This document shows, piece by piece, positions 44,361 through 51,932 of a stretch of DNA of 64,000 nucleotides. Position numbers and translations under genes: made by a program. Source of the stretch: Betaproteobacteria bacterium (GTDB lineage: Bacteria > Pseudomonadota > Gammaproteobacteria > Burkholderiales > Burkholderiaceae_F); NCBI GenBank assembly GCA_016861185.1, contig BOKW01000001.1, forward strand, positions 434,001 through 498,000, written 5' to 3'. The notes under the pieces are model-generated. The model did no database searches and had not been told where the DNA came from. It saw only the letters and a list, made by a program, of their open reading frames with translations. Each line of letters opens with the position of its first letter. Position 1 is the first letter of the stretch.

Positions 44361-44846
44361 ATGCAGGCCCCGATCAACTTCGTCATTTCCGTTCACGCCG
44401 ACGCCGCGCGCGAAGACGGCATGGTTGCAGTCGGTCTGGCCACCGAGCGGCTGCGCGCCGGCGGCGCCGATCTGATCGAAGCCAACGACGACGAAGCCAC
44501 GCTGGTGCAGTTCGACGCGCTCGACCTCGACGTGCTGTGGAGCGCCGCCGATCTGGCGCGCGAGCACGACCGCGCGGGGCTGCGCTTCGGCATCGCCTCC
44601 GGCGTCAAGGAGCGTCCTGCCCGGCCCGGCGCGCGCCCGCGCGCCAGCGAACGCAGCGTCGCGCAGGCGCGGGGGCTCGCCCGCAGCGCCGACCGCGCCG
44701 GCGTACTGGTGTCCTCGCAGCTCGGCTCCTTGCTGATCGTCTCCGACCCGACTCTGACGCCGCGGCTGCGCGCAACGCGCCTGTTCCACGCCGACGGCGG
44801 CACGCTGCAGGCCTACCGCTTCGAGTCCGGCGCACGCGCCGGCTGA
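44361..44846 (+). CDS. Uncharacterised protein, possibly a degenerate cyclase-type domain
   Basis: A 161-residue protein. I chose the ATG at 44361 (MQAPINFVISVHADAA), though an in-frame ATG at 44307 would add 18 residues. Features such as LRFGIASGV and RSADRAGVLVSSQLGSLL recall the end of a class III nucleotide cyclase (AARLAxxAxxGxVLVSxxL), but the catalytic metal-binding residues and the signature start are not visible, so it is at best a degenerate relative. It lies between the liuR region and an MBL-fold hydrolase gene on the plus strand, 39 bases ahead of that gene. Function unknown. Confidence 0.55.
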   Translation: MQAPINFVISVHADAAREDGMVAVGLATERLRAGGADLIEANDDEATLVQFDALDLDVLWSAADLAREHDRAGLRFGIASGVKERPARPGARPRASERSVAQARGLARSADRAGVLVSSQLGSLLIVSDPTLTPRLRATRLFHADGGTLQAYRFESGARAG

Positions 44847-44885
44847 GGCGCGCTGGCGGCGGTGCGGCCCGCTTAAACTGCCGCA

Positions 44886-45980
44886 ATGAATCCGCACGAA
44901 CACGAACTCGCCTATCCGTGGGCGGAAGCACCCGCGCCCGGAACGATCGTCACCCTGCGACCCGGCGTGCACTGGCTGCGCATGCGCCTGCCGTTCGCGC
45001 TCGACCACATCAACCTGTGGCTGCTCGACGACGAGATCGAAGTCGACGGTAGCGTGCGGCGCGGCTGGACCGTGATCGACTGCGGCATCACCAGCGACGA
45101 AACCAAGGCCGCGTGGGAGAAGCTGTTCGACACCGCGTTCGAAGGCCGGCCGTTGCTGCGCGTGATCGCCACGCACTTCCATCCCGACCATCTCGGGCTC
45201 GCGCATTGGCTCGCCCGCGGCGGCGAACGCGAACGCTGGCGCGCGCCGCTGTGGATGAGCGCGACCGAATACGCATTCGGCCGCTTCCTGTCGGCGGGCA
45301 CCAACGAAACCGCCGGCGAAGACGCGGCCGCGCACTTCCGCCGGCACGGCCTGTCCGATCCGGAGTCGCTCGCCAAGGTGCGCGCGCGCGGCGGCGGCTA
45401 CTACCCGAAGCTCGTCCCCTCGGTGCCACGGTCGTTCCACCGGATCGCCGACGGCGACGAGATCGCGATCGGGCGCGCCGGGTCGCGCCGCGTCTTCCGC
45501 GTGATCGTCGGCCACGGCCACGCGCCCGAGCACGTGTCGCTGTACTGCGCCGAAGACAAGCTGCTCGTGTCCGGCGACATGGTGCTGCCGCGCATCTCGA
45601 CCAACGTCAGCGTCTTCGATCTCGAGCCCGAGGCCAACCCGCTGCCGCGCTATCTGCGCTCGCTCGACCATTACCTGATGCTGCCGGCCGACACGCTGGT
45701 GCTGCCTTCGCACGGCAAGCCCTTCGTCGGACTGCATCGCCGGGTGGCGCAGCAGCACGCGCATCACCAGGCGCGGCTCGCGGAGGTCTACGACGCCTGC
45801 GCGACGCCGAAGACGGCCGCCGACATCGTGCCGGTGCTGTTCAACCGCGAGCTGGACCTGCACCAGACGACGTTCGCGCTCGGCGAATCGCTCGCGCACC
45901 TGCACGCGCTGTGGTACGAGGGGCGGCTCGTGCGCACGAGCGACGGCGGCGTCTGGCGCTTCGCGCAAGGCCTGTCCTGA
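44886..45980 (+). CDS. Metallo-beta-lactamase-fold hydrolase
   Basis: A 364-residue MBL-fold protein. The metal motif is ATHFHPDHLGLAH about residue 96-108, with a further His in VGHGHAPEHVSLY and an Asp in LVSGDMVLPRI; the residual His lies near LPSHGKPFVGLH. A C-terminal winged-helix part (AADIVPVLFNRELDLHQTTFALGESLAHLHALWYEGRL) matches the LACTB2-like beta-lactamase-associated winged helix. It is probably a cytoplasmic thioester or ester hydrolase. The last codons and the stop lie inside a CTGAGCTTGTCGAAGG-type repeat. Confidence 0.87.
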   Translation: MNPHEHELAYPWAEAPAPGTIVTLRPGVHWLRMRLPFALDHINLWLLDDEIEVDGSVRRGWTVIDCGITSDETKAAWEKLFDTAFEGRPLLRVIATHFHPDHLGLAHWLARGGERERWRAPLWMSATEYAFGRFLSAGTNETAGEDAAAHFRRHGLSDPESLAKVRARGGGYYPKLVPSVPRSFHRIADGDEIAIGRAGSRRVFRVIVGHGHAPEHVSLYCAEDKLLVSGDMVLPRISTNVSVFDLEPEANPLPRYLRSLDHYLMLPADTLVLPSHGKPFVGLHRRVAQQHAHHQARLAEVYDACATPKTAADIVPVLFNRELDLHQTTFALGESLAHLHALWYEGRLVRTSDGGVWRFAQGLS

Positions 45981-45992
45981 GCTTGTCGAAGG
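45970..45992. repeat. CTGAGCTTGTCGAAGG-type interspersed repeat
   Basis: The phrase CCTGTCCTGAGCTTGTCGAAGG is a common interspersed element in GC-rich bacteria. Here it supplies the last residues and the TGA stop of the MBL-fold hydrolase (codon at 45978-45980), so the original C-terminus has probably been altered. Confidence 0.65.
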
Positions 45993-46032
45993 GCATGAGG
46001 CGCGTCGATCGACCACCGGGGCGCATCCGTTC

Positions 46033-47232
46033 ATGAGCGAACAGCGCAAGCACAAGCCCGCCACGCAACTGGCCACGCTCGGGCGCGAGCGAACGTCGAG
46101 CTTCGGCTTCGTCAACCCGCCGCTGGTGCGCGGCTCGACGGTGCTGCACGACAGCGTGGCGCAGATGAAGGAGCGCGTGCGCCAGCGCTTCGCCGGCGTC
46201 GACCGTCCGACGACCTACGGCATCTACGGCACGCCGACGCATCACGCGTTCTACGACGCGCTCACCGCGCTCGAAGGCGGGCACGCGAGCTGGGCCGCGC
46301 CGTCGGGGCTGGCGGCGATCACGACCGCGATCCTCGCTTTCGTGCGGCAGGGCGATCACGTGCTCGTGCCCGATTCGGTCTACTGGCCGACGCGCCGCTT
46401 CTGCCGCGAGGTGCTGCCGCGCTTCGGCGTGACGGCGAGCTTCTACGATCCGCGCGTCGGTGAAGCCGGCCGCGCGGCGGTCGAAGCGCTGTTCACGCCG
46501 GCCACGCGCGTGCTGTTCCTCGAGTCGCCCGGCTCGCTGACCTTCGAGATGCAGGACGTGCCGCTGCTCGCTGCGGTCGCGCGGGCGCGCGGCGCGGTGA
46601 GCCTGATCGACAACACCTGGGCCACGCCGCTCTATTCCCGTCCGCTCGAGCACGGCGTGGACGTGTCGATCCACGCGGCGACCAAGTACATCGGCGGCCA
46701 CTCGGATCTCGTGATGGGCACGCTGACCGCCAACGACAGCGCATGGCCGCGGCTGCGCGAGGCGATCCACCAGTACGGCGTGACGACCAGCCCCGACGAC
46801 TGCTGGCTCGCGCTGCGCGGTCTGCGCTCGATGGGCGCGCGGCTCGCGCAGCACCGCGCCAACGCCGAACGCCTGATCGAATGGCTGCGTGCCCAGCCCG
46901 AGGTCGAGCGCATCCTGTACCCGGCCGCGCCCGACGACCCCGGCCATGCGCTGTGGAGGCGCGACATGAGCGGCGCAAGCGGTCTGTTCGGCGTCGTGTT
47001 AAGGCCCTCGGTAAGCGAAGCCGCCTGCAACGCCTTGATCGACGGCTTGCAGCTTTTCGGCCTCGGCGCGTCCTGGGGCGGCTACGAAAGCCTGATCATC
47101 CCCGCCAATCCGGAGCGTACGGTCGTGCCGCCGCCGTTCAAGGGGCCGCTGTTCCGCATCGGCGCCGGGCTCGAAGACGCCGGCGACCTGATCGACGATC
47201 TGGCGCAGGGTTTTGCGCGATTGCGCGGCTAG
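46033..47232 (+). CDS. metC: Cystathionine beta-lyase (PLP-dependent)
   Basis: A 399-residue Cys/Met-metabolism PLP enzyme. It has the family blocks YGTPTHHAFYDALTALEGG near residue 62, APSGLAAITTAILAF, DNTWATPLYSRPLEHGVDVSIHAATKYIGGHSDLVMG (the Lys of TKYIGGHSD binds PLP), and the C-terminal FGLGASWGGYESL. WGGYESL in place of the cystathionine gamma-synthase LGxxESL matches cystathionine beta-lyase. It yields homocysteine from cystathionine. It overlaps the convergent thioredoxin-like gene by 4 bases. It could be involved in methionine synthesis or thiol supply to glutathione-related genes. Confidence 0.9.
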   Translation: MSEQRKHKPATQLATLGRERTSSFGFVNPPLVRGSTVLHDSVAQMKERVRQRFAGVDRPTTYGIYGTPTHHAFYDALTALEGGHASWAAPSGLAAITTAILAFVRQGDHVLVPDSVYWPTRRFCREVLPRFGVTASFYDPRVGEAGRAAVEALFTPATRVLFLESPGSLTFEMQDVPLLAAVARARGAVSLIDNTWATPLYSRPLEHGVDVSIHAATKYIGGHSDLVMGTLTANDSAWPRLREAIHQYGVTTSPDDCWLALRGLRSMGARLAQHRANAERLIEWLRAQPEVERILYPAAPDDPGHALWRRDMSGASGLFGVVLRPSVSEAACNALIDGLQLFGLGASWGGYESLIIPANPERTVVPPPFKGPLFRIGAGLEDAGDLIDDLAQGFARLRG

Positions 47233-47714
47233 CTGGGCTCCGCGAGCAGCCCGCCGAGCGCCAGGCCCAGCTCGAGATCGTCGAGCGCGCCGAAGCGGTG
47301 CAGGCGCACGCGGCCGGTGCGGTCGATCAGCAGCGTGGTCGGCGTGCCCTGCAGCGCGTACGCGCGCATGGTCGCCGGCACCGGATCGCCGCCGCGATGC
47401 GCGTCGATCGCGATCGGAAAGCGCAGCCGGAATTCGTGCGCGAACGCCGCGAGCGCGGCCGGCGTCATCGCGTCGTGATGCTCGAACACGCTGTGCAAAC
47501 CGAGCACGATGAGGTCGTCGCGCGCGAGCTGCGCGGCGCGCTGCGCCTGCGGCAGACCGTGCAGCACGCAGCCGGGGCACAGCATCTGGAAGGCGTGCAG
47601 CAGCACGACCCGCCCGCGCAGTCCGTCGAGCGCGATCGGCGCGTCGGTGTTCAACCACGCCGCGGCCTCGATCGGCGGCGCCGGACCGAGCACCGGCAGG
47701 TCGTGCGGGTTCAC
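47229..47714 (-). CDS. Thioredoxin-like (AhpC/TSA or TlpA-type) protein
   Basis: A 161-residue thioredoxin-fold protein. The redox motif CPGC lies in HAFQMLCPGCVLHGLPQ near residue 46; the cis-Pro loop is LQGTPTTLLIDRTGRVR. No signal peptide is seen, so it is probably cytoplasmic. The convergent gene metC overlaps its end by 4 bases. It is close to the cytochrome P460 gene (8 bases downstream), so the two may be one unit on the minus strand. Confidence 0.8.
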   Translation of the reverse strand: MNPHDLPVLGPAPPIEAAAWLNTDAPIALDGLRGRVVLLHAFQMLCPGCVLHGLPQAQRAAQLARDDLIVLGLHSVFEHHDAMTPAALAAFAHEFRLRFPIAIDAHRGGDPVPATMRAYALQGTPTTLLIDRTGRVRLHRFGALDDLELGLALGGLLAEPS

Positions 47715-47721
47715 GCGTCGC

Positions 47722-48195
47722 CTACTTGCGGAAGCTGCTGAACACGTAGTCGCGCGACTTCTGCGACGTATGGCAGTCGAAGCAGGCGCTCTTGGCGTTC
47801 GCGCCGACCGCGCGTTCGGTGGTCGAGTCGCCCTTGAAGCCCTCGAAACCCCAGCCTCCCGTGTCCTTCCACTTCTTCGCGTCCTTCATCATCACGCCGA
47901 CGACCTTGCGCGGGCCTTCTTCGATCGCGTTGCCGCCGCTCTTGGCTTCGAGTAGATCGAAGACGATCACCGCGCCGTCGGGGAACGTGCCCTTGCGATA
48001 GCCTTCGAGCGCCTTCTGGTTGGCGTACAGGTGGTGGATGCCGCCGAACGAGTCGTACAGCGGATGCCCCGGCTGGATCACCATGCTCTTGACGTGCGTC
48101 CAGTCGCGGTAGCCCTTCGGATACGGCACGGGCGCGGGATCGGCGGCGAAGGCGGGCAGCGTCACGAGCGCGAGTGCGGCGAGCAGTCGGTTCAT
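47722..48195 (-). CDS. Cytochrome P460
   Basis: A 157-residue c-type cytochrome of the P460 family. Residues 1-17 form a signal peptide ending AFAADP. The CxxCH haem motif is SACFDCHTSQKSRDYV near the C-terminus, followed by the short FSSFRK tail. The family-typical PKGYRDWTHVKSMVI and DGAVIVFDLLEAK (a Lys crosslinks the haem in known members) are present. It may oxidise hydroxylamine or detoxify nitrogen oxides in the periplasm. It is divergent from an HxlR-type regulator, with a palindromic site in between. Confidence 0.88.
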   Translation of the reverse strand: MNRLLAALALVTLPAFAADPAPVPYPKGYRDWTHVKSMVIQPGHPLYDSFGGIHHLYANQKALEGYRKGTFPDGAVIVFDLLEAKSGGNAIEEGPRKVVGVMMKDAKKWKDTGGWGFEGFKGDSTTERAVGANAKSACFDCHTSQKSRDYVFSSFRK

Positions 48196-48261
48196 CGAGG
48201 TCTCCTTTCCTTGCAGACGGACAGGCGGGTATTGTTTGCGCGCGCGAAGCGCGAATAAAGC

Positions 48262-48279
48262 GGGCACCGAACGGTGCCC
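48262..48279. promoter_or_regulatory. Palindromic operator between cytochrome P460 and hxlR-type gene
   Basis: The sequence GGGCACCGAACGGTGCCC has 8-bp perfect arms around AA. It lies in the 107-base divergent region between the P460 gene (start 48195) and the HxlR-type gene (start 48303), which is where a regulator of both would bind. Assignment is inference. Confidence 0.55.
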
Positions 48280-48302
48280 CGGTTACCTTTCGGTGTTGAT
48301 CG

Positions 48303-48638
48303 ATGATTTCCGGACGAAAGAAAATTCCCGCGGCACCCGACGTGGCCGGCATGGTCGAGGACATCGTCGGCTGCAAATGGTCGCTCGCGGTGCTCGCGCA
48401 GATCCGGCAGGGTGTGGTGCGGCCGGGCGCGATGGAGCACGCGCTGCCGGGGCTGTCGACCAAGGTGCTGAACGAACGGCTGCGCAAGCTCGTGCACTAC
48501 GGCATCCTCGCGCGCCACGCGTATGCCGAGGTGCCGCCGCGCGTCGAATACCGGCTCACGCCGTTCGGCCAGAAGTTCACGCGGCTGATCGACGGCGTCG
48601 AGCAGTTGCAGCGGGAACTCGAACGCGACGCGGCGTGA
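48303..48638 (+). CDS. HxlR-family transcriptional regulator
   Basis: A 111-residue winged-helix regulator of the HxlR type. The family pattern is KWSLAVLAQIRQGVVRPGAMEHALPGLSTKVLNERLRKLVHYGILARHAYAEVPPRVEYRLTPFGQ. It has no ligand domain, so any signal would be sensed directly or through redox; the Cys in EDIVGCKWSL is a candidate, as in redox-sensing relatives such as YodB/HypR. It is divergent from the cytochrome P460 gene, which it likely regulates. The palindrome at 48262-48279 is a candidate site. Confidence 0.87.
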   Translation: MISGRKKIPAAPDVAGMVEDIVGCKWSLAVLAQIRQGVVRPGAMEHALPGLSTKVLNERLRKLVHYGILARHAYAEVPPRVEYRLTPFGQKFTRLIDGVEQLQRELERDAA

Positions 48639-49445
48639 TCAGGCCAGGCGTGCGGCGCGGAACTCGCGCAGATACGCGAGCCCGCGGATCGCGCGGCTGC
48701 CATACCAGCTCGTCATCTCGCCGTCGATCAGATCGATCGGCTGCTGCGGGTGGCGCGACCGCAGCTCGGTGACGTGTCGCTCGCGGAACATGAACGGCTC
48801 GGTCGAAAGCAGCACGCGGTCGACGCGCGCGACCTCGGTGTCGAGGTCGTCGACCACCGGATAACGCGCTGCGCCCCGCTCGCCGCCCGCCGGCGCGGTC
48901 ACGATCCAGCCGACCAGCGCGAGGGTGCGCGCGATGTAGGTGTCGGCGGCGACCGTCATCCACGGCTTCTTCCAGATCAGGTACAGCACCGTCTCGCGCG
49001 GCCAGTCGCGCGCGGCGCAGGCGTCGAGTTCGGCCTGCAGGCGCGCGCAAAGGGCTTCGGCTTGCGCTTCGCGATCGAAGATGCCGCCGAGCAGCCAGTA
49101 CAGCGCGAGGTTGTCCGCGGGCGCGTTCGGATGCGTGACGATCACGTTCGGCACGAAGGCGCGGATCGCGTCGACCGTCGGCGCCTCGTTCTCGTCGATG
49201 TTGACGATCACGTGCGCCGGCGCCAGGCGCCGCAGCGCATCGAGCTTGACGTCCTTGGTGCCGCCGACCTTCGGCACGTTCGCGACCCGCTCGCGCGGAT
49301 GGATACAGAAGCCCGTGCGGCCGACCACCCGTTCGCCGAGGTCGAGGTCGAACAGCAGCTCGGTGATCGAAGGCACCAGCGAAACGATGCGCGCGTCGGG
49401 CGCCGCGCGACCGTGCGCCTGCCCGATCGCGTCGATCCAGCTCAC
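48639..49445 (-). CDS. Cobalamin/iron-type periplasmic-binding-fold protein (BtuF-like)
   Basis: A 268-residue protein of the BtuF/FhuD-like class III substrate-binding fold: RIVSLVPSITELLFDLDLGERVVGRTGFCIHP, VGGTKDVKLDALRRLAPAHVIVNIDEN, and a C-terminal helix. It lacks a signal peptide and no ABC-transporter genes lie nearby, so it may be cytoplasmic or have lost its export signal. Such orphan BtuF-like proteins are often annotated as cobalamin-binding proteins. The GTG at 49445 overlaps the SDR stop (GTGA, 49442-49445). An earlier start at 49553 would lie in the SDR gene. The ligand is unknown. Its end abuts the HxlR stop convergently. Confidence 0.75.
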   Translation of the reverse strand: MSWIDAIGQAHGRAAPDARIVSLVPSITELLFDLDLGERVVGRTGFCIHPRERVANVPKVGGTKDVKLDALRRLAPAHVIVNIDENEAPTVDAIRAFVPNVIVTHPNAPADNLALYWLLGGIFDREAQAEALCARLQAELDACAARDWPRETVLYLIWKKPWMTVAADTYIARTLALVGWIVTAPAGGERGAARYPVVDDLDTEVARVDRVLLSTEPFMFRERHVTELRSRHPQQPIDLIDGEMTSWYGSRAIRGLAYLREFRAARLA

Positions 49446-50209
49446 GGCGACGGTTCGGTCTTGCGGGGCTTGTACGGCCGATTGGCCAGCAGCCTGTCGA
49501 AGGCCCAGTTCGGCAGCAGGCGCAGCAGCTTGGCGACGAAGGCCATCTGCCACGGGATGACGCGGTAGCTCGCTCCCGCGAGCATCGCGCCGGCGGCGGC
49601 GCGCGCGAACGCCTCGGGCGCCATCAGAAAAGGCATGCGGTACGGGTTGCGCGCGGTCAGCGGCGTGCGCACGAAGCCCGGCGCGATCGTCACCACGCCC
49701 ACGCCGAAGCGCCGCAGCTCGACGCGCAGGCTTTCGAGGTAGCTGATCGCCGCCGCCTTCGACGCGCAGTACGCCTCGGAGCCGGGCAGTCCGCGGATGC
49801 CGGCGACGCTCGCGATGCCGGCGAGCGTGCCGCGCCTGCGGTGGCGCATCGGCGCGATGAACGGATGGAAGGTGTGGGCCATCGCCAGCACGTTCGTTTC
49901 CAGCACCTGCCTGAACGCGTCGAGATCCTCGTAGTGCTCGGTCAGCACGCCGACCGAGATGCCGGCGTTGGCGATCACGAGGTCCGCGCCACCGCTCGCG
50001 GCGTCGAAGTCGCGGCCCGCAGCGACGATCGCATCCCTGTCGGTGACATCGACGGCGTACGTTCGATGCACGCCCGGAAGCTGCGCGGCCAGCTCGTCGA
50101 GCACGGCCTGCCGCCGCGCGACCAGTCCGAGCATCGCCCCGCGCCCCGCGAACTCGCGCGCCAGCGCGGCGCCGATCCCGCTCGAAGCGCCGGTGATGAA
50201 GACGTTCAT
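49442..50209 (-). CDS. Short-chain dehydrogenase/reductase
   Basis: A 255-residue SDR with FITGASSGIGAALAREFAGRG (cofactor), VDVTDRDAI, IANAGISVG, the ASVAGIRGLPGSEAYCASKAAA active site (Ser, Tyr and Lys), and APGFVRTPLT. The C-terminal MAFVAKLLRLLPNWAFDRLL hydrophobic-basic stretch suggests peripheral membrane binding, and the domain arrangement resembles SDRs acting on lipid-like substrates. The ATG at 50209 is chosen because MNVFITG begins the Rossmann fold; the frame continues upstream into repeats. It is translationally coupled to the BtuF-like gene. Confidence 0.85.
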   Translation of the reverse strand: MNVFITGASSGIGAALAREFAGRGAMLGLVARRQAVLDELAAQLPGVHRTYAVDVTDRDAIVAAGRDFDAASGGADLVIANAGISVGVLTEHYEDLDAFRQVLETNVLAMAHTFHPFIAPMRHRRRGTLAGIASVAGIRGLPGSEAYCASKAAAISYLESLRVELRRFGVGVVTIAPGFVRTPLTARNPYRMPFLMAPEAFARAAAGAMLAGASYRVIPWQMAFVAKLLRLLPNWAFDRLLANRPYKPRKTEPSP

Positions 50210-50592
50210 TTGTTCGGATTGCGAATCGCGGATTGCGCTGCTCGGATCGCGGACTGCAGACCGCTGTCGACCCCGCGCAGGGTGGCCCTTCTTTCCCCTT
50301 TCGTAAAGGGGGCTGAGGGGGAGATCCACTTCAGACGCACCAAAGGTGCGTCATTCCTCTTCCCCCTTTCGTAAAGGGGGACCGAGGGGGAGATCCCCTT
50401 CAGACGCACCAAAGGTGCGTCATTCCTCTTCCCCCTTTCGTAAAGGGGGACCGAGGGGGATTTTTCAGTCTCGCCAACCCGCGGAGCCCGAGGAATCCCC
50501 CCAGCCCCCCTTTTTCAAAGGGGGGTGCGAGTTCGCCGCATTGCCATCGCTTGACTGCGCGATCCGCAGTCCGCGATCCGCAATCCGATCCC
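50210..50592. repeat. Repeat block: tandem 68-bp units with palindromes
   Basis: A gene-free interval of about 380 bases. Three units of about 68-69 bases begin near 50301, 50369 and 50438, each with a CCCCTTTCGTAAAGGGGG palindrome; between them lies GACGCACCAAAGGTGCGTC, an 8-bp perfect hairpin, twice. A fourth, diverged palindrome (CCCCCCTTTTTCAAAGGGGGG) follows at about 50501-50526. GCGATCCGCAATCC-like short repeats flank the block in inverted orientation (50215-50270 and 50555-50588). The region lies between the SDR gene start and the dsbA stop. Confidence 0.8.
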
Positions 50593-51237
50593 CTACTTCT
50601 TCCGCTCCGCCCGCGAGCGCTGGATCAGGTGGTCGAGCACGGCGATCGCGCCTTCGCGCGAACCGACCATCGACGGCGCGGTGACGAACTTGCCGTCGAC
50701 CGCAACCGACGGCGTGCCGTCGATCTTGTACGCGCGCCAGACCTGCGCGGCGCGGTTGGCGCGCGTGGCCACCGTGAACGAGTTGTACGTGTCGAGCCAC
50801 TGCTTGCGGTCGATGCCGTTGGCCGCCATGAAGTCGGCGATCTCGTCGGGCTTGAGCATCGGCCGGCGATTGGTGACGATCGCGACGAACACCTTGCCGT
50901 GCAGCTCGTTCGTCTTGCCGAGCGCTTCGAGCGCGTAGTAGATGCGGCTGTGCGGCGTGCGCGCCTCGTCGAACGCGACCGGATTGCGGCGGTACTCGAC
51001 GTCGGCGGGCAGCCGCTTGCGGAACGCCTCCAGATCGGGCTCGAACGTCTGGCAGTGCGGGCAGCCGTACCAGAAGAACTCGAGCACTTCGATCTTGGCG
51101 CCGGTTTCCACCGGCTGCGGCGGGCTGACGCGCCGGTAGTCGCGGCCCTCGCGCGGCTGCGGCGCCTGCGCGGAGGCGAGCGTCGGAATCAATGCGGCGG
51201 CCGCGATGAACTTGCGGCGATCGAAATGCTGTGACAT
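50593..51237 (-). CDS. dsbA: Thiol:disulfide interchange protein DsbA
   Basis: A 214-residue periplasmic thiol oxidase. It has a signal peptide with a Tat-like start (FDRRKFIAAAALIPTLASAQA), then the DsbA fold with the active-site motif FFWYGCPHCQTFEPDL near residue 55 and the cis-Pro segment KIDGTPSVAVDGKFV. It introduces disulfides into exported proteins. It lies 87 bases downstream of a SPOR-domain gene and the argS gene, a common order in betaproteobacteria. Length and motif are standard for DsbA. Confidence 0.92.
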   Translation of the reverse strand: MSQHFDRRKFIAAAALIPTLASAQAPQPREGRDYRRVSPPQPVETGAKIEVLEFFWYGCPHCQTFEPDLEAFRKRLPADVEYRRNPVAFDEARTPHSRIYYALEALGKTNELHGKVFVAIVTNRRPMLKPDEIADFMAANGIDRKQWLDTYNSFTVATRANRAAQVWRAYKIDGTPSVAVDGKFVTAPSMVGSREGAIAVLDHLIQRSRAERKK

Positions 51238-51324
51238 GGGCGACCCTTCCTCGATGAAGACCTGTGCCTAACGCGATCGGCCGCGCTCGCGCTGACGCGT
51301 TCCCGGCATCGGGCGTCGCGCGCG

Positions 51325-51897
51325 CTACTTCAGCCGGATGACCTGCGCCTCGATGCCGTTGTCGGCGAGCATCTTGCGCGTGCGGTTGACGTCGTCGATC
51401 TGGCCGTACGGGCCGAGCCGTACGCGGTACAGGGTCGTCCCGGCCTGTTCGATCGGGAAAACCCGCGCGTCGAGCCCCATCAGCGCGAGCCGCGCGCGCA
51501 TCGCGTCGGCGTCCTCGGGCGTGCGGAACGCGCCCGCCTGAAGCTGGAAGCGCGTGCCTTCGTCGGCGGCCGGCGCCGCCGTCTTTGCGTCCTTGGCGGG
51601 CGCCGGCGCGACGGCCGGCGGCGGCTCGACCTTCGCGCTTTCGGCCGGCTTCGGCGGCGCGGGCGGCGGCGCGTACAGCGGCTTGTTCGGATCGGGCAGC
51701 TTGCCGTCGGCGCCGGGCTGGATGTTTTCGGTCGGGCGCTGCACCTTGTTGACGAAAGGCACCGGCGCGTTGGTGATGTAGACGGCGGCGATCGCGGCGA
51801 TCGCGAGCCCCACGCACAGGCCGACGATCAGCCCGATCAGCGTGTTGCCGTATTGACGTGAAGCGGAGGACGACAAGCGCGGTCCCTTTCGTTGCAT
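51325..51897 (-). CDS. SPOR-domain cell-division-type protein
   Basis: A 190-residue bitopic membrane protein. Residues about 17-41 form a transmembrane segment (GNTLIGLIVGLCVGLAIAAIAAVYI), followed by a Pro/Ala/Lys-rich linker (PPPAPPKPAESAKVEPPP) and a C-terminal SPOR domain (FQLQAGAFRTPEDADAMRARLALMGLDARVF...RVRLGPYG), which binds denuded peptidoglycan at the septum. FtsN has this layout, so it may be the FtsN-like protein of this organism, although many paralogues exist. The ATG at 51897 lies 36 bases after the argS stop (51933), so the two are one operon with dsbA. Confidence 0.87.
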   Translation of the reverse strand: MQRKGPRLSSSASRQYGNTLIGLIVGLCVGLAIAAIAAVYITNAPVPFVNKVQRPTENIQPGADGKLPDPNKPLYAPPPAPPKPAESAKVEPPPAVAPAPAKDAKTAAPAADEGTRFQLQAGAFRTPEDADAMRARLALMGLDARVFPIEQAGTTLYRVRLGPYGQIDDVNRTRKMLADNGIEAQVIRLK

Positions 51898-51932
51898 CGA
51901 TGGTCGCGGCGCGCGCGGCGAAACAAACGAGG

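Noticed and set aside
50296-50530. Possible CRISPR array
   Set aside because: The units are repeated throughout, including the parts that would have to be unique spacers. There are no cas genes.
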